Numbered from the stretch's first letter, positions 1 to 7,172 are shown. The stretch is 27,504 nucleotides of DNA from an uncultured Faecalibacterium sp. (GCA_934518555.1 CAKSXW010000022.1:1-27504), one strand, 5' to 3'. Program-made: numbers and translations. Notes: generated from the sequence alone by a model not told the origin.

Positions 1-41
1 GCTTAGAAGGCAGTTGCTCTATCCACCTGAGCTACGGGCGC
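1..41 (-). tRNA. tRNA-Arg (UCU anticodon), 5' part only
   Basis: Read on the minus strand, the end of the window gives the acceptor strand GCGCCCG, TA at positions 8-9, a D arm with stem GCTC/GAGC, and the anticodon arm ACTGC-CTTCTAA-GC, which puts UCU at positions 34-36 (arginine, AGA codons). The variable loop, T arm and acceptor 3' strand lie beyond the left edge. A consensus promoter lies upstream at 106-134. Confidence 0.93.
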
Positions 42-105
42 ACGTTGTTATCCCATTGGGTTCCTTTATGGCGGCAACCGTGTGTCGGCACACGTTGCGA
101 GAAGA

Positions 106-151
106 ATAATACCATACCGGGGGGCTTCTGTCAAGGATTTTTTGAAAAAAG
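106..151 (-). promoter_or_regulatory. tRNA-Arg promoter with UP-like element
   Basis: On the minus strand, TTGACA (134-129) is followed by a 17-bp spacer and TATTAT (111-106). Three bases upstream of the -35 box is the A/T block CTTTTTTCAAAAAA (151-138), which resembles an UP element for the RNA polymerase alpha subunit. The same block at the same distance precedes the promoter of the gene at 4182-4475. A strong stable-RNA promoter is expected here. Confidence 0.8.
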
Positions 152-175
152 TTTCTCTTTTTTCCGGCCCCGGTG

Positions 176-712
176 TTACAGCAGCCACATCCCTGCAAAA
201 CCCAGGCCGAAACCCAGGGCGGCTCCGGCGGCCACATCCCGGATATGATGAACCCCTGTCAGCACCCGGCCGGTGCAGATAGCCAGGGCCACCGCCACCA
301 TGCACCAGCCGGCGGCAGGGTAAAAATACAGCCACACGGTGGCCAGCACAGCGGCACTGAAGGCGTGCCGGGAGGGGAAGGAGCACCCCTTGGTAGTTTT
401 GGGCACCAGAGGGGTAAAGCCCGGCTGCTGGTAGGGCCGTGGACGGTTGAGCCGGGCACGCAGAATGGTGCAAAGCCAGAAGGTGAGCCCGGGGATCAGA
501 ATGGCCCGGGCAATCTCCAGCATCAGGTCCAGGGCCCCGGACTGCCGCAGGGCGCACAGCCGCACCAGCCGCACATTCAGCAGGCACAGCAGCACGGCGT
601 AGCTCACAAAGGGCACCAGAGGCAGCCAGCGGTCCAGCCACAGCACCAGCCGTTTGACGGCAGGGTGCCCGTTGAACCAACGGTGCAGGGGTTCGTATTG
701 TTCTGCAGTCAA
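176..712 (-). CDS. PAP2-family membrane phosphatase
   Basis: A 178-residue integral membrane phosphatase of the PAP2 (phosphatidic acid phosphatase type 2) superfamily. All three catalytic motifs are visible: RARLNRPRP (motif 1, with Arg replacing the usual first Lys), PSRH (motif 2), and RVLTGVHHIRD, which fits R-x5-H-x3-D (motif 3). Hydrophobic segments surround them, so the protein should sit in the cytoplasmic membrane and dephosphorylate a lipid phosphate or isoprenyl diphosphate. The exact substrate cannot be read from the sequence. The start is a TTG at 712, chosen because GGAGGG lies about eight bases upstream; an overlapping frame reaching 734 has no family signature. It follows the DUF1643 gene by 18 bp and is probably co-transcribed with it. 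Confidence 0.85.
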   Translation of the reverse strand: MTAEQYEPLHRWFNGHPAVKRLVLWLDRWLPLVPFVSYAVLLCLLNVRLVRLCALRQSGALDLMLEIARAILIPGLTFWLCTILRARLNRPRPYQQPGFTPLVPKTTKGCSFPSRHAFSAAVLATVWLYFYPAAGWCMVAVALAICTGRVLTGVHHIRDVAAGAALGFGLGFAGMWLL

Positions 713-730
713 ACCAGTTCCCTCCAGGCC

Positions 731-1294
731 TCAAAAGCAGGTGTCCAGATAGTGTTCCACATCAAAGGGCTCCGGGGTGGAGTCCTTCCGCAGATACAGG
801 GGGTGATGGGGGTGGCCCTTTTTGCTCCGCTTGCCAAAGGTCACCCAAGGGATGTCCTGCTGCCGGGTCAGGGCCACCATTTCACGCATGAGGCCAGGCA
901 GGTACTCCCGTTTTTCGATCAGGGTGCCCCAGGCGGCCCACATGGTGGGCTGGGTCTGGGCCAGCACCGCCCGGAGCCACCGCAGGTTCTCCCGGCACAG
1001 GGCAGCGTCCGGCACCCGGTCCATGTCGTTGGGGTCCGTGGCACGCTGGGGGTACACATTGAACATGATCCAGCTGTCAAAGCCGTTGGCGCTGGCCAAA
1101 CGCTCCACACTCTTTAAGGTGGGGTCCAGGGCACCGGGCTGGGCGGTGCTGGGGTTGATGCCGATGCACACCAACGGGTGCTGGCCTACACGGCCCAGCA
1201 CATAGCGGTAGGGCTGGTATGTATGAGGTTCGTAATACCACAAGCCGCCGGGGTATTCGGCAGCCTGCAGCAGGGGAAGGGTCTCGGTTTCCAT
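731..1294 (-). CDS. DUF1643 domain protein
   Basis: A soluble protein of 187 residues that matches the DUF1643 family. Family signatures seen are GINPSTA near residue 46, SWIMFNVYPQRAT, a W-A-A-W-G segment near the middle, and the C-terminal GHPHHPLYL. The biochemical role of the family is not established; members occur as single enzymes or near phage and defence genes, but nothing of that sort is next to this copy. ATG at 1294 is preceded by AGGAG at suitable spacing. It is divergent from the BMP-domain gene and heads a two-gene unit with the PAP2 phosphatase. Confidence 0.85.
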   Translation of the reverse strand: METETLPLLQAAEYPGGLWYYEPHTYQPYRYVLGRVGQHPLVCIGINPSTAQPGALDPTLKSVERLASANGFDSWIMFNVYPQRATDPNDMDRVPDAALCRENLRWLRAVLAQTQPTMWAAWGTLIEKREYLPGLMREMVALTRQQDIPWVTFGKRSKKGHPHHPLYLRKDSTPEPFDVEHYLDTCF

Positions 1295-1327
1295 GAGTGG
1301 GGCTCCTATCCTATTTTACTTTTTTCT

Positions 1328-1356
1328 ATCGTACCCGAAACCGGGGAAGAAATCAA
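1328..1356 (-). promoter_or_regulatory. promoter for DUF1643-PAP2 unit
   Basis: Minus strand TTGATT (1356-1351), 17-bp spacer, TACGAT (1333-1328), about 35 bp upstream of the DUF1643 start codon. This is four of six matches at each box; assigned by pattern only. Confidence 0.5.
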
Positions 1357-1396
1357 CACTTTTCTTTGCCAGCCTCTCCCCCAACGGCCAAAATCG

Positions 1397-1405
1397 TGGT
1401 ATACT
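1397..1405 (+). promoter_or_regulatory. extended -10 promoter for BMP-domain gene
   Basis: TGG-TATACT (1397-1405) is an extended -10 element, with TG one base upstream of the hexamer. No -35 box is found 17 bp upstream, which suits an extended -10 promoter. The start codon follows 75 bp downstream. Confidence 0.45.
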
Positions 1406-1480
1406 GAGGGAGACGCTCCGGGGCCCCAAGACCCCGGCACCACTTGCAAACAGGAGCAGCACAGGAGGAGACGATCTACT

Positions 1481-3403
1481 ATGTTGGAAGATTACAGAAA
1501 TGCCCTGAAAGCAGGCCAGCGAGCATACCGTGCCTGTGTGGCCCGGGGTCAGCCGCCCTACCTGGCGGTGCTGGATGACATCCTGGTAAATGTGAACATC
1601 GTGGCCCAGGAGCCCTTGGGCTTGGTGGAGATCCCGGCCGAGAGCATCGTGGGCACCAAGACCAGCGGACGGCACACGGCCTTTGCCTCCAACTTTATGC
1701 CGCTGCTGGAGGCAGATACCGAGTTTGCCTCCAAGTGGTCCAACCTTTGCGACGCCCACCTGGAGGAGGGCATCCAGAACCCTATCCTGGCCTACGAGTT
1801 TATGAACCGCTTCTATGTCCAGGAGGGCAACAAACGGGTGTCGGTGCTGAAATACTACGGGGCGGTAAAGATCGCCGGCACCGTTACCCGGCTGATCCCG
1901 GCCCGGAACGACAGCCTGGAGAACCGGATCTACTACGAGTTTTTGGATTTTTATAAGCTGTCCCAGATCAACTATGTGCACTTCAGCCGCACTGGGGGCT
2001 ATGCCAAGCTCCAGACCCTGGTGTGCAAGGCCTCTGGGGAAAGCTGGACTGAGGACGACCGACTGAACTTTTCGGCCTTTTACACCGTGTTCCGGCAGCA
2101 GTTCATTGCCCTGGGAGGCCATGACCTGAAGCTGACCACCGGTGACGGCCTGCTGGTGTACCTGTCGGTGTATCGGTACGCCGATGCCTGCGAGGCCACC
2201 CCGGCCCAGGTGAAGGAGAACCTGGAAAAGCTGTGGACCGAGGTGAAGGTGCTGGCAGAGCCCCAGGCGGTGGAACTGTCCCTGGAGCCGGCCCCCAGCA
2301 CCGGGGAGCCGCTGCTGTCCAAGCTGAACATCTTCAGCCCCAAGCCCAGCGAGCTGAAGGTGGCCTTCCTCCACGAGAACAACGCCGAGAACAGTGCCTG
2401 GGTCCGGAACCACAACAAGGGCCGGGACGCCCTGGAACAGGCCTTCCCGGATCGGCTGACCACCACCACCCTGGAGAACGTGAACCCGGAGGTGGACGCC
2501 GAGCAGGTACTGGAGGAGTTGGCCCATGACAATGTGGATGTGGTGTTTACCACCAGTGCCCGGATGCACACTGCCTGCCTGAAGGTGGCGGCCCAGCACC
2601 CTAAGGTCCGCATCCTGAACTGTTCGCTGAATGCGCCCCACCCCCTGGTGCGTACCTACTACCCTCGAGCCTATGAGGTGACCTACCTGCTGGGCCTGCT
2701 GGCCGGTGCCCTGACCCACACCGACCGGGTGGGCTATGTGGCCCCCAACCCGGTGTACGGCGTACCGGCGGCCCTCAATGCCTTTGCCCAGGGCTTAAAG
2801 ACCGTGCGGCCCCAGGCCCGGGTGGTGCTGCGGTGGTCCTGCCTGCCGGACCCGGCAAAGCCGCTGGATTTTTCGGACTGCCCGGATGTGGACATCTTTT
2901 ACGCCCAGAGCCAGCGGGAGCCGGAGGGCTTTTACCGGGATTACGGCCTGTGCCGCAGGCTGCCGGACGGCACCCTGGACCCCCTGGGCCTGCCGGTGTG
3001 GAAGTGGGAGGTCTTTTACACCGAGATCATCCGCTCTATCTTCGATGGCACCTGGGGCAGCTCCGGCGCCCGGGCCATCAACTACTGGTGGGGGATGCGG
3101 AGCGGTGCCGAGGAGATCAACTACCAGGAGGGCCTGCCCGGCGGCACCCTGCATCTGCTGGATATGATGGAGATGCTGCTGAGCCAGGAGGAACTGCGGA
3201 TCTTCCCGGATGAGCTCTATGACCAGAACCACCAGCTCCACTCCCCGGCCTCGGTGGTGTACAGCCCCAAGGAATTGATGGAGATGGATTGGTTGGACGA
3301 ATGCGTGGAGGGGGCGCTGCCCCACTACGATGACCTGGACGTCAAGACCCGGACGCTGATGGCGATCAACGGTCTGGACAATCTGAAAGGCCTGGAGAAA
3401 TAA
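1481..3403 (+). CDS. ParB-like/BMP-domain fusion protein, cytosolic
   Basis: The start is ATG 1481, preceded by ACAGGAGGAG; it gives 640 residues. The frame is open further upstream but without family content. Residues about 100-130 contain EFMNRFYVQEGNKRVSVLKYYGA. This GNKR-x-S/A-V motif resembles the nucleotide-binding signature of ParB/sulfiredoxin-fold domains. From about residue 292 (LKVAFLHENN) to 590 the protein matches the BMP/PnrA-type solute-binding domain (PF02608 type), including the stretch around GYVAPNP. BMP proteins normally are exported lipoproteins that bind nucleosides for ABC import, but this one has no signal peptide, lipobox or membrane segment, so it is inferred to be a cytosolic ligand sensor. 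It is followed 36 bp later by a metallophosphoesterase, probably in one operon. Domain identities are by pattern; the function is unknown. Confidence 0.75.
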   Translation: MLEDYRNALKAGQRAYRACVARGQPPYLAVLDDILVNVNIVAQEPLGLVEIPAESIVGTKTSGRHTAFASNFMPLLEADTEFASKWSNLCDAHLEEGIQNPILAYEFMNRFYVQEGNKRVSVLKYYGAVKIAGTVTRLIPARNDSLENRIYYEFLDFYKLSQINYVHFSRTGGYAKLQTLVCKASGESWTEDDRLNFSAFYTVFRQQFIALGGHDLKLTTGDGLLVYLSVYRYADACEATPAQVKENLEKLWTEVKVLAEPQAVELSLEPAPSTGEPLLSKLNIFSPKPSELKVAFLHENNAENSAWVRNHNKGRDALEQAFPDRLTTTTLENVNPEVDAEQVLEELAHDNVDVVFTTSARMHTACLKVAAQHPKVRILNCSLNAPHPLVRTYYPRAYEVTYLLGLLAGALTHTDRVGYVAPNPVYGVPAALNAFAQGLKTVRPQARVVLRWSCLPDPAKPLDFSDCPDVDIFYAQSQREPEGFYRDYGLCRRLPDGTLDPLGLPVWKWEVFYTEIIRSIFDGTWGSSGARAINYWWGMRSGAEEINYQEGLPGGTLHLLDMMEMLLSQEELRIFPDELYDQNHQLHSPASVVYSPKELMEMDWLDECVEGALPHYDDLDVKTRTLMAINGLDNLKGLEK

Positions 3404-3439
3404 CCGGCACAACGGTACAAGGAACGGAGCGAACCAGAC

Positions 3440-4087
3440 GTGAAAATACTAGCCATCTCAGATGTCCCGTCCAAGGCACTGTGGGATTACAATACCCGGG
3501 AAAAGCTGGAGGGCATCGACCTGATCCTCTCCTGCGGAGATCTGCCTAAAAAGTACCTGGAGTATCTGACCAACTTTACCTCGGTGCCCATCTTATATGT
3601 CCACGGCAACCACGACGGCAGCTACGAGAATGCCGAGCCCGGGGGCTGCACCTGTGTGGACGACCGGGTGTTTGTGTGGAAGGGCCTGCGGATCATGGGC
3701 CTGGGTGGGTGCCGCCGCTACAACCGGGAGGATACCTACCAGTACACCGAGGCCGCCATGTGTCACCGGGCCCGGAAGCTATGGCTCCAGGCTCACAAGG
3801 TGGGGGGCATCGACCTGCTGTTGACCCACGCCCCGGCCAGCGGCCTCAACGACGGCACCGACCTGGCCCACCAGGGGTTTGAGTGCTTCAATACCCTTAT
3901 GGACGAATACCAGCCCCGCTGGTTTGTTCACGGCCATATGCACCTGAACTATAACCCCAAGTTGCCCCGTACCTGCACCCGGGGCGGCACCACGGTGATC
4001 AATGCCACTGAGCGGTATGTGTTCGAGATCCCAGACCCGGACCCGGACCATAAGCACAAATTCCGCTGGAAAACGGCAGCAAAATAA
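3440..4087 (+). CDS. calcineurin-like metallophosphoesterase
   Basis: A 215-residue cytosolic metallophosphoesterase. The metal-binding motifs are recognisable: SD8VP (motif I), CGD34 (II), GNH58D (III), LLTH130AP (IV) and H164GHMH168 (V). Motif I lacks the usual His of D-x-H (position 10 is Pro), which appears to be normal for a clostridial subfamily beginning ISD-x-x-SKxLWD. Expected activity is hydrolysis of a phosphate ester; the substrate is unknown. The start is GTG 3440 with a purine-rich but imperfect ribosome binding site (AAGGAACGGAG). It follows the ParB-like/BMP gene and ends at a strong terminator, so the two probably work together. Confidence 0.85.
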   Translation: MKILAISDVPSKALWDYNTREKLEGIDLILSCGDLPKKYLEYLTNFTSVPILYVHGNHDGSYENAEPGGCTCVDDRVFVWKGLRIMGLGGCRRYNREDTYQYTEAAMCHRARKLWLQAHKVGGIDLLLTHAPASGLNDGTDLAHQGFECFNTLMDEYQPRWFVHGHMHLNYNPKLPRTCTRGGTTVINATERYVFEIPDPDPDHKHKFRWKTAAK

Positions 4088-4100
4088 AGGGATAAGAAAA

Positions 4101-4140
4101 AGGAGCTCCCACACCGAAAATAAGGTGTGGGAGCTCCTTT
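4101..4140. terminator. bidirectional intrinsic terminator
   Basis: A perfect 14-bp stem, GGAGCTCCCACACC (4102-4115) with its complement at 4124-4137, and an 8-base loop. It ends in TTT on the plus strand and TTTTT on the minus strand (complement of 4097-4101). It lies between convergent genes and should stop both the metallophosphoesterase unit and the DUF6465 gene. Confidence 0.93.
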
Positions 4141-4181
4141 GTGTCAGGGGGTCTGCAGGCTGCAGACCCAAAAATCAAATA

Positions 4182-4475
4182 TTACAGATCCAGCTTGCCG
4201 GAGACCTTATTGATGACGTAATAAGCAGCATTTTCTTCCGGCTTTACATAGACCTTGCAGGACTGGACGCCCACCTTGTGGGTGGAGCGGTAATCAGCCT
4301 TGGCACGGTCAATGACATCGGTAATGTTGAACTGCTTGCCGCTCATCTCCACATACAATTCCGGAGCCAGCGGCGGACGGCCCCGGCGTGCAGGGGTCTT
4401 GGTGGCAGCTTTACGGGTCTTGGGTTCAGCAGTCTCGGTTGCGGCGGGAGCTGCAGGAATCTTCTTCTCAGGCAT
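4182..4475 (-). CDS. DUF6465-like small basic protein with AT-hook-like motif
   Basis: 97 residues from ATG 4475, chosen because AAGGAAGG lies upstream; the longer frame to 4544 has no such site. The N-terminal third is Ala/Lys/Pro-rich and low complexity, and includes ARRGRPPLAP, which resembles an AT-hook (core R-G-R-P). The C-terminal half (about residues 40-97) has the ordered domain YVEMSGKQFNITDVIDRAK...VYVKPEENAAYYVIN...GKLDL, typical of the clostridial DUF6465 family. The function is unknown. A basic AT-hook-like tail would fit a nucleoid or nucleic acid-binding role, which is inference. Monocistronic, with its own strong promoter and terminator. Confidence 0.8.
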   Translation of the reverse strand: MPEKKIPAAPAATETAEPKTRKAATKTPARRGRPPLAPELYVEMSGKQFNITDVIDRAKADYRSTHKVGVQSCKVYVKPEENAAYYVINKVSGKLDL

Positions 4476-4553
4476 AATTCTAACCTTCCTTCTTATACTG
4501 CAGGGGGAAAGTGGACCACACCGCACCGGTGCCGATCCAACCAAATTACTTAT

Positions 4554-4599
4554 ATAATAGAATTTTACGAATCATTTGTAAAGCCTTTTTTGAAAAAAG
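4554..4599 (-). promoter_or_regulatory. promoter of DUF6465 gene with UP-like element
   Basis: On the minus strand, TTTACA (4582-4577), 17-bp spacer, TATTAT (4559-4554). Three bases upstream of the -35 box is CTTTTTTCAAAAAA (4599-4586), identical to the block upstream of the tRNA-Arg promoter. High expression is expected. The untranslated leader is roughly 70 bases. Confidence 0.75.
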
Positions 4600-4823
4600 C
4601 TCGCAAAAACGGCAGGAAACGCCCTTTCCAATGGTCTGCAGGCCCCTGGCGGCACCGTTGCCGGGGAAATCGCCCCGGTTCCCGGGAAAATCCTATTTTT
4701 CCTCCGGGGTGTTCACAGAGGCTCCGGAGAGAAACGTTTTGGGTAAATCCGGGCCTTTTTGGGGGCGGCTCTGCCGCCGGAAAATCTCCCCCACAGGGCC
4801 GGAGCACCCTGGCTCCGGGCAGC
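4600..4823. other. structured non-coding gap
   Basis: No credible gene is seen. The stretch holds several G+C-rich hairpins: CCGGGG-AAATCG-CCCCGG at 4661-4678, GGCGGC-TCT-GCCGCC near 4774-4788 and CCGGAGC-ACCCTG-GCTCCGG at 4799-4818. None except the following terminator has a T run. Open frames across it lack ribosome binding sites and resemble no family. It could be an old repeat or the remains of a decayed gene. Confidence 0.5.
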
Positions 4824-4856
4824 AAAAAGCCGCCCCACGGCACCCCGTGGAGCGGC
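4824..4856 (-). terminator. terminator of the sialic-acid operon
   Basis: Minus strand stem GCCGCTCCACGG (4856-4845), loop 4844-4841, complementary arm 4840-4829 with a single mismatch, then TTTTT (4828-4824). It lies 15 bp after the stop codon of the esterase gene, the last gene of the operon. Confidence 0.88.
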
Positions 4857-4871
4857 AGAAAAACAAAGAGA

Positions 4872-5510
4872 TCAGACTAGCTTGGGCACCTCAGCCGTCA
4901 GCAGCTCTGCCAGCCGGGCGTGGCCTTTGCGTGTCAGGTGCATAAAATCCACCTGGTTGAACTGGCACTCAGCGGCATCCATAAAATGGACCCCCTGACG
5001 CTCTGCCACGATCCGCAGCTGCTCTGCCACGTCCCGGGATTTCTCCACACAGCCGGCCCCCATCACGGCGTCGTGGAAGCCCTCCTTGATGCAAGGGGGA
5101 GCCACCACCAGGATGTTGGGGGCCTTGCCGCCCCAGCAGTCCACGCTCTTGACCTTCAGCAGCAGCCGCTCCATGCCAGCACCGATGCAGGCAGCATTGG
5201 CCCCAAAGCGTTCCTTCACGTCATTGGTGCCCAGCATGATGATCAGCAGGTCGATGACCTCGTGGCTCTTCAGCAGGGCATAGGCCACGCTAAGGGCGTC
5301 CATGGACTCGTGGAGGGGGTCCACAAACACGGTGGTGCGGCCGGAAAGGCCCTCCTCCGTTACCAGATATTCCTCCCCCAGAGCCTTCTGCAGGCGGCAG
5401 GTCCAGCGTTCGTCCTCATTGAAGCGGATGCCGTGGTCGGCGCAGTCGTTGGGGTCGGCGCAATAGCCGTGGGTGTTGGAATCGCCCAGGCAGAGAATAT
5501 GTTTTTTCAT
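4872..5510 (-). CDS. cytosolic SGNH/GDSL esterase in the nan operon
   Basis: 212 residues from ATG 5510, which has AAGGAG upstream inside the end of the previous gene. Block I is CLGDSNTHG (catalytic Ser), block III is IIMLGTND (oxyanion Asn), and the catalytic Asp/His block is VDFMHLT near the C-terminus. The segment ERWTCRLQKALG...EEGLSGRTT resembles the arylesterase/acyltransferase branch typified by the Mycobacterium smegmatis enzyme MsAcT. There is no signal peptide, so the enzyme acts in the cytosol. As the last gene of a sialic-acid operon, seven bases after the kinase stop codon, it is plausibly a sialate O-acetylesterase that removes acetyl groups from imported sugars. That role is inferred from context only. 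Confidence 0.85.
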   Translation of the reverse strand: MKKHILCLGDSNTHGYCADPNDCADHGIRFNEDERWTCRLQKALGEEYLVTEEGLSGRTTVFVDPLHESMDALSVAYALLKSHEVIDLLIIMLGTNDVKERFGANAACIGAGMERLLLKVKSVDCWGGKAPNILVVAPPCIKEGFHDAVMGAGCVEKSRDVAEQLRIVAERQGVHFMDAAECQFNQVDFMHLTRKGHARLAELLTAEVPKLV

Positions 5511-5517
5511 CAGTGAA

Positions 5518-6450
5518 TTACTCCTTTTCTTCCATGGTCTGGCGGAAGTAGTATACGGCACCCACCATACCGGCGTCGTTGTGCAGCTGGGCGGCCCGGA
5601 TCTCCAGCCCCTGGGCAAAGGCAGGCATTACAGCGGCCTTTACCTTGGCGGCAATGGGGTCGATGAGCAGCTTCTGCTGGGCAGAAACGCCGCCGCCGAT
5701 GAGGATCAATTGGGGGTTGAAGATATGCACCATGCCAGCCAGCCCCTGGGCGATCTCGTCGGTCCAGGCGTCCAGCAAAGCCAGCACTGTCTCATTGCCT
5801 GCCTCCGCTGCGGCAAAGATGGCACGGCCATCTGTCCACGCCGGGTCCTTTTCCTTTGCGGCCCGGACCAGGGCGGTGGTGGCAGCGTACCGCTCCCAGC
5901 AGCCCTTGGCACCGCAGGTGCAGTCCACCCCGTCCAGGGCGTGGGTGCGGTAGTGGCCCAGCTCGCCGCCCAGGCCCCGGGCCCCCTCCAGCAGACGGCC
6001 TCCCGTCAGGATGCCGCCGCCTACGCCAGTGCCCAGGGTCACCCCGATGACGTCGGTGTAGCCCTTGGCACCGCCTACCCACACTTCCCCCAGGGTCATG
6101 CAGTTGGCGTCGTTGGCCACTGTGACAGGCAGGCCAAAGGCCTTTTCCAGCTCCGCCTTGATGGGGGAGCCGATATAGTTGGGCAGGCTGCCGCAGGTTC
6201 CGGCCACGATGCCCTGGCGGCTGTCGATCTGCCCTGTGGCAGATACGCCAATGCCGGAAAGGCTCTGGGCCGGGATGTTCTGGGCGGCCAGAAAGTCCTG
6301 GGCAGCCTTTAACACGGTGGTCAGGATGGGGGTGCGGTAGCCGTCAAAGCTGACGCTCTGTTCTGCCTTGGCCAGCACGGTGCCAGCCTCGTCCACGATG
6401 CCCAGCTTGACGGCGGTGCCGCCGATGTCGATGCCAAAATAGTGTTTCAT
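5518..6450 (-). CDS. nanK: ROK-family kinase, probable N-acetylmannosamine kinase
   Basis: 310 residues of the ROK (repressor, ORF, kinase) family. The ATP-binding segment is FGIDIGGTAVKLGIVD at the N-terminus and the middle has VANDANCMTLGE and GVTLGTGVGGGI. The ROK signature ELGHYRTH...CTCGAKGCWE carries the zinc-binding His/Cys set. There is no helix-turn-helix domain, so it is an enzyme and not a repressor. Placed between nanE and the esterase in a nan operon, it most likely phosphorylates ManNAc to ManNAc-6-P in the cytosol; a glucokinase-type specificity cannot be excluded from sequence. ATG 6450 is preferred over the GTG three codons earlier because AGGGAG lies eight bases before the ATG and overlaps that GTG. 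Confidence 0.85.
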   Translation of the reverse strand: MKHYFGIDIGGTAVKLGIVDEAGTVLAKAEQSVSFDGYRTPILTTVLKAAQDFLAAQNIPAQSLSGIGVSATGQIDSRQGIVAGTCGSLPNYIGSPIKAELEKAFGLPVTVANDANCMTLGEVWVGGAKGYTDVIGVTLGTGVGGGILTGGRLLEGARGLGGELGHYRTHALDGVDCTCGAKGCWERYAATTALVRAAKEKDPAWTDGRAIFAAAEAGNETVLALLDAWTDEIAQGLAGMVHIFNPQLILIGGGVSAQQKLLIDPIAAKVKAAVMPAFAQGLEIRAAQLHNDAGMVGAVYYFRQTMEEKE

Positions 6451-6467
6451 AGCAGGCACTCCCTGTG

Positions 6468-7172
6468 TTACTTTTTTGCAGCGTTGATGGCACCGGTAAA
6501 GCGTGCGGTGATCTCAGCCGGGCGGGTAATGGCACCGCCTACCACCAGGGCAAAGGCCCCGGCCTCCAGGGCCTTGACGGCCTGCTCCGGGTAGTGGATG
6601 TGGCCCTCGGCAATGATCTTGGCAGGGCACTCTGCGGCCAGCTTGTGGATAAAGTCAAAGTCGATGTCGTTGATGCCCTGGGTCTCGGGGGTGTAGCCAC
6701 GCATGGTGGTGCCCACAAAGTCGGCCCCGGCCTCGGCGCAGAGCATGGCGTTCTCCAAGTTATCGCAGTCGGCCATCACCAGCTGCTGGGGGTACTTGGC
6801 CTTGATGGCCCGGATAAAGTCAGCAGAGGTGGAGCCGTCAGGCCGCAGGGCCCCGGTGCCCTGGACTGCCAGGATATCCACGCCGCAGGCCACCAACTCG
6901 TCCACTTCCTTCATGGTGACGGTAATGTACATGGGGGTGCCGGGGTAATCCTTTTTGATGATGCCGATGACCGGCAGGTCCACCACCTGCTTGATCTGGG
7001 TAATGTCTCGGACGGTGTTGGCCCGGATGCCCACAGCACCGCTCATGGCGGCAGCCTTGGCCATCAGGGGCATCACGCCGCCCTCCTTGGTGTACAGGGG
7101 CTCGTGCTCCAGGGCCTGGCAGGAAACGATGAGGCCGCCCTGGATCTGGGCAAACAGTTTTTCTTTATCCAT
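6468..7172 (-). CDS. nanE: N-acetylmannosamine-6-phosphate 2-epimerase
   Basis: 234 residues, a TIM-barrel enzyme that converts ManNAc-6-P to GlcNAc-6-P. Diagnostic segments: GLIVSCQALEHEPLY at residues 13-27, GIIKKDYPGTP with the catalytic Lys at 73-74, VMADCDN, FVGTTMRGYT (153-161), IIAEGHI with Glu189, and the phosphate-binding VVGGAITRP. One oddity is that the usual D-A/G-T-x-R-x-RP segment after strand 4 reads QGTGALRPDG, so the conserved Asp is Gln. Its start overlaps the stop of the YhcH-family gene by eight bases, indicating translational coupling; the kinase follows after 17 bp. Confidence 0.9.
   Translation of the reverse strand: MDKEKLFAQIQGGLIVSCQALEHEPLYTKEGGVMPLMAKAAAMSGAVGIRANTVRDITQIKQVVDLPVIGIIKKDYPGTPMYITVTMKEVDELVACGVDILAVQGTGALRPDGSTSADFIRAIKAKYPQQLVMADCDNLENAMLCAEAGADFVGTTMRGYTPETQGINDIDFDFIHKLAAECPAKIIAEGHIHYPEQAVKALEAGAFALVVGGAITRPAEITARFTGAINAAKK

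Noticed and set aside
4511..4945. Open frames in the 4476-4871 gap on both strands
   Set aside because: They run through hairpins and the nan terminator, lack ribosome binding sites and look like no protein family.
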